A stretch of 64,000 nucleotides of DNA, from positions 511,001 to 575,000 of the forward strand of contig NC_132915.1 of the NCBI RefSeq assembly GCF_047675955.1, given 5' to 3'. Shown one piece after another: positions 60,914 to 64,000 of this stretch (within the stretch, counting starts at the first letter, position 1; the number at the start of each line of letters is the position of its first letter). Origin of the DNA: Chlorocebus sabaeus (lineage: Eukaryota; Chordata; Mammalia; Primates; Cercopithecidae). The notes under the pieces are model-generated. The model was not told the DNA's origin. It searched no databases and saw only the letters and a program-made list of their open reading frames with translations. The position numbers were made by a program, and so were the translations under genes.

Positions 60914-61196
60914 GGTCAAGCCTCCCTTACCCAAGATGCTTGAGACCAGAAATGTTTCAGATTTCAGATTTTTTTTTCAGTTATTAGGATATTTGTATTA
61001 TACTTAACTGGTTGCTTCCCAAATCTGAAAATCCAAACTCTGAAATGCTTCAATATCCCAAACTTTTTGAGTGCTGATATGACCTGCCCATGCCCCCTGC
61101 CTCCGTGCACGCACACGCACGCGCGCACACACAAAATGCTCACTGCAGCAGTTCAGATTTTGGATTTTTGAATTTGGGATACTGAATAAGTATCTG
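60914..61196 (+). mobile_element. Tigger-like DNA transposon relic
   Basis: CCCTTACCCAAGATGCTTGA, CAGAAATGTTTCAGATTTCA and the far end GGATTTTTGAATTTGGGATA resemble a MER element with CCTTATCCGAAATGCTTGGG. The two ends are roughly complementary, as expected for terminal inverted repeats. A CA/CG alternating run lies at 61107-61135. Confidence 0.6.
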
Positions 61197-61945
61197 TATT
61201 GATTGTTGCTGTTGGAAAGATCAAAATTGAATTTGACGTGATTGGCTAGAATTTTATGTACACTGGATTCCGTATTTGTGTATAGTCATCTGCTTATAAT
61301 TTTTAAATGTTTAAAAATAAAGCAACGAGAGCAGCTACCAGAAGGAGCCCGACGTGCTTTTCTAAGCATGGTGATGAGCGTGCACCAAACTGCGTCCTGG
61401 CTCCGGGACTGCCGTGAAAGACAGCGGGGGCCATTCCTGTCTTTGGTCGTGATGGTCTTTGGTGGTGGCACTGCGGCTCTCAGAACCAAGTTGGGTGAAC
61501 TGGCTCATCCGCTCTGTCTCGCTCCTGTAGCCACGTCTGCTCAGGCCCTGGTGGATGCAGCTGATTTTCCAGGCACAGATTTTCTTTAAGACACTGGTTT
61601 TCAGACTCTGTCTCCAGTATTGGGGTTCTCTAAAGACACAGTACCCCTTTTTAATGAGTCTGACTCAGGATGAATGTCAGAGCATGTTTCTTTGTAGAGG
61701 GGAATTTGACCTGCAGAGGGAGGAATAAGGCCCACGGTGTGAGGACCAGCGTTTAGGAGCACCCCGGATTTTCTGGTGGGGCCGTGCTAACGCTGGCCCA
61801 CACCCACTCACAGGGCCATTGTTCACCTTTTGCCTCATCTCTGTGTTCAGCGACATCGTGTTGGTGGATGCTGGGGGGCAAACACCAGTATACCACCGTG
61901 TATGCTGTGCTCTGGGAGCCATAGCGTGGACACCCATTCTAGAGC
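61197..61945. other. Intronic, no gene seen
   Basis: Unique sequence. A weak DNA-transposon-like patch near 61590-61760 could not be assigned. Confidence 0.55.
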
Positions 61946-62131
61946 AAGGATCAGCCAACCCCAGCCTGAGCCTGTGCAGCCCACTGCCTGTTCTTGTAAA
62001 TAATGTTTTATCCAAAGGCAGCCATGCCATGCCCACGTATTTATGTGTTATCTAAGGCTGCTTTGACCAAAAAGCCAAAAATGCTCAACATCTGGCTCTT
62101 GAAAGAAAAAATTTAACAGCCTGTCTTCTAG
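61946..62131 (-). mobile_element. hAT-type DNA transposon, reverse copy
   Basis: GGATCAGCCAACCCCAGCCT, TTCTTGTAAATAATGTTTTA, GGCAGCCATGCCATGCCCAC, CTAAGGCTGCTTTGACC and CATCTGGCTCTTGAAAGAAA are the reverse complement of the family seen at 50648-50815. Confidence 0.75.
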
Positions 62132-62189
62132 AGTTTACCAGGAATCTGGTTCTGAAACATGAAGATATCTTGAGTTAAAAAGAGATTAG

Positions 62190-62435
62190 GGGCCAGGCTC
62201 ATGCCTGTAATCCCAGCACTTTGGGAGGCTGAGCCTAGGAGTTTTTGTATTTTTTATAGAGACAGGTGCCACTGTTATCCAGGCGTAGTGGCACGCACCT
62301 GTAGTTCCAACTACTTGGGAGGCTGAGGTGGGAGGATCACTTGATCCCAGGATTTGGAAGCTGCAGTGTGCCACGATCATGCCATTGCACTGCAGCCAGA
62401 GCGGCAGAGTGAGACTCTGTCTTAAAAAAGATTAT
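62190..62435 (+). mobile_element. AluJ-like with inverted centre
   Basis: The left arm starts (CCAGGCTCATGCCTGTAATC) and the right arm is present (ATCCAGGCGTAGTGGCACGC to the tail). The middle, about 62240-62266, reads TTTTTGTATTTTTTATAGAG with ACAGG. That is the reverse complement of the expected CCTGTCTCTATAAAAAATAC with AAAAA. About 60 left-arm bases are also missing. Confidence 0.88.
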
Positions 62436-63253
62436 TTTTAAGAAGAGATTAGAGTGGTTCAAGTTGTGAGGAAGCTTCAGCAGCTTTTCTGTTTCCAAGA
62501 AAAAAGCAATCAAATAAGGGGGACCCCCCTTCACCGTATCCTAGTTAAAATTATGGACATACAGACGTGCCCGTTGTCATGGCACCTGTGTTCCGAATCC
62601 GAGGTGTGGTTTCTGAACGGCCCTCCTGGGCGTGTGCCGTTTTTCTAGCGTTGCAGGAAGTCGGAGGAGCAGGCTTCCCTCCGCACTGTGTTTCTGAGCC
62701 TTCTGAGTTCAGCTCCACGGAACCTCTTGGGTAGTGTGTGATAAGTTTCCTGCAAAGGCAGAAGTGGCGTCTGGCTGGGGCTGAGGCTGGGCCAAGGCTC
62801 AGGGAGCCATCTTTACAAATGGTTTGCAAGATTCCCCGGTGCCTGTCCCTGGGTGCCCCTCCCAGGAGATGGCCTGAAAAGCCCCAGCTCTTCCCAGGCC
62901 CTTACTGCTCCTGGGACTCCCCTGCTCCCTCTGCTGTCGTGCTGCGAGTCTCAGACCCGGCCCAGGCTTTTCCTCAGCCATGTGGTTCCTACCTCCTGTC
63001 TGGTGCCAGCCCAGCCTGTCTGTGGTGCTCCCTGCACACTGGCGCTCTTCTGACCCCCATCCTGGGGAGCTGGAGCTGGAGTGGGGTCTGGTCAGAGCAG
63101 CTTGCCTGAGCCGACAAGGGTCCAGCCTGGAGCATCGGGCTCTGGAAGCCGAGCTGGTGTGCAGGTTTTCACACTGTGGGGGAGTCAAGACACAGTGGGT
63201 CATGAAATCAATCTAGTAGGTCACCAACCAGCATTTTAAAAAAGGAAAGAAGA
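62436..63253. other. Intronic, GC-rich, no gene seen
   Basis: GC-rich without dense CpG. The frames of 123-134 codons on opposite strands at 62738-63203 are proline- and serine-rich and unconvincing. Confidence 0.6.
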
Positions 63254-63541
63254 GGCCAGGCGCGGTGGCTCACGCCTGTAATTCTAGCAGTTTGGGAGGC
63301 TGAGGTATGTGGACCATTTGAGGTCAGGAGTTCAAGACCAGCTGGGCCAACATGGTGAAACTCTGTCTCTACCAAAAATACAAAAAAATTAGCTGGGCAT
63401 GGTGGCACATGTCTGTTGCCAGCTACTCAGGAGGCTGAGGAAGGAGAATGGCGTGAACCCGGGAGGCAGAGGTTGCAGTGAGCCGCACCACCGCACTCCA
63501 GCCTGGGCGACAGAGTGAGACTCGGTCTCAAAAAACAAAAC
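63254..63541 (+). mobile_element. AluS-like
   Basis: GGCCAGGCGCGGTGGCTCAC to GACTCGGTCTCAAAAAACAA. The right arm has a Y-like GAATGGCGTGAACCCGGGAG, and a small deletion lies in the right arm start (GTCTGTTGCCAGC). Confidence 0.93.
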
Positions 63542-64000
63542 GAAGAGAATAAAAATACCAGACTGCATTGCATGTAGTGATGAGGGAAAGCGTTGGAAAA
63601 GAACACTTTGATTTCAGTGTGTGTCTGTGTGTTCTAGATATACACATTTGTGGATACGTCTGCACACAGAAGTGTGCGTACGTGTTTGTACTGACCGTCA
63701 CTCTGACCCGCACCATTTCCCGGTGCCTGTCGTGCATTTGGCTGCCATGAACGTGCTTGGCATCAGTGAGCCCCATCCTCATAGCCAGCATCTGTGTGTG
63801 TGCTTCCTTCCACGTGCCTTCTGGATACCCAGACTGCATGTCTGCTCAGGCCTCCCAGGTGGCTCAGGCCTGTACCACAGACATACCCCGTTCTACCCCA
63901 GTGAGTGGTCTCTCACTGGGGTAGGGTCCACGATCCTGGAACCATTACTTGGATTCCTTGAGAATTCTAATTCTCTACGTCAGATATGTGCCTGCTGTGA
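63542..64000. other. Intronic right edge
   Basis: TG-rich sequence near 63618-63690 and the hairpin at 63893. No exon recognised. Confidence 0.6.
63893..63924. other. Perfect 13-bp hairpin
   Basis: CTACCCCAGTGAG (63893-63905) pairs with CTCACTGGGGTAG (63912-63924) around the six-base loop TGGTCT. Flanking T and G could add wobble pairs in RNA. Confidence 0.95.

Larger units (their letters stand above)
48864..64000 (+). other. AOPEP: Downstream AOPEP intron (part)
   Basis: The next coding block (VRHRWCELIV) was not found before the right edge. The hairpins of miR-23b, miR-27b and miR-24-1, known from the distal part of this gene in human, were not seen either. This is the 5' part of the following intron. 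Confidence 0.6.

Noticed and set aside
48864..64000. Search for the miR-23b, miR-27b and miR-24-1 hairpins downstream of the exon
   Set aside because: No mature sequence was recognised on either strand. ATTGCCAGGG near 58507 lies in an old L1 and has no hairpin partner.

Overview
This is nuclear genomic DNA of a primate, most probably an Old World monkey. It is dense in Alu elements of all ages, with MIR, L2, old L1, MaLR LTR and DNA-transposon relics. Two Alus (52914-53212 plus, 58131-58452 minus) carry the GATCCGG variant of the right arm (usual AluY has GATCGCG) that marks cercopithecoid AluYRa-type subfamilies. I cannot separate macaque, baboon and other genera by eye.

The only coding exon I can defend is 48747-48863 on the plus strand. 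Its 39 codons match the C-terminal helical region of aminopeptidase O (AOPEP, formerly C9orf3; M1 metallopeptidase family). The exon has a good acceptor and a weak GT donor. The rest reads as two long AOPEP introns, one upstream and one downstream of this exon. None of the long open frames elsewhere looks like a real gene. They are Alu or L1 translations, or stop-poor frames in CpG-rich DNA.

Region by region: 1-33.6 kb is intron with about a third of its length in recognisable repeats. 33.66-34.43 kb and 36.80-37.47 kb are two CpG islands. The second has GC-box arrays, a GGGGC pentamer array and a consensus-like splice donor, so it looks like an internal promoter with a non-coding first exon on the plus strand. 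The 7 kb around the islands (32.46-39.55 kb) holds no Alu. 42.1-50.9 kb, which contains the AOPEP exon, is also Alu-free. 49.5-64 kb is intron with L2 and hAT relics, a 57-bp minisatellite, an AluYRa insertion inside an old L1, an Alu with an inverted centre, and a perfect 13-bp hairpin near the right edge.

The most interesting working idea is that the CpG-island pair is an intragenic promoter driving transcripts through the last AOPEP exons. In human the miR-23b/27b/24-1 cluster lies in the distal part of this gene. I did not find those hairpins in this window, so they should lie further to the right.
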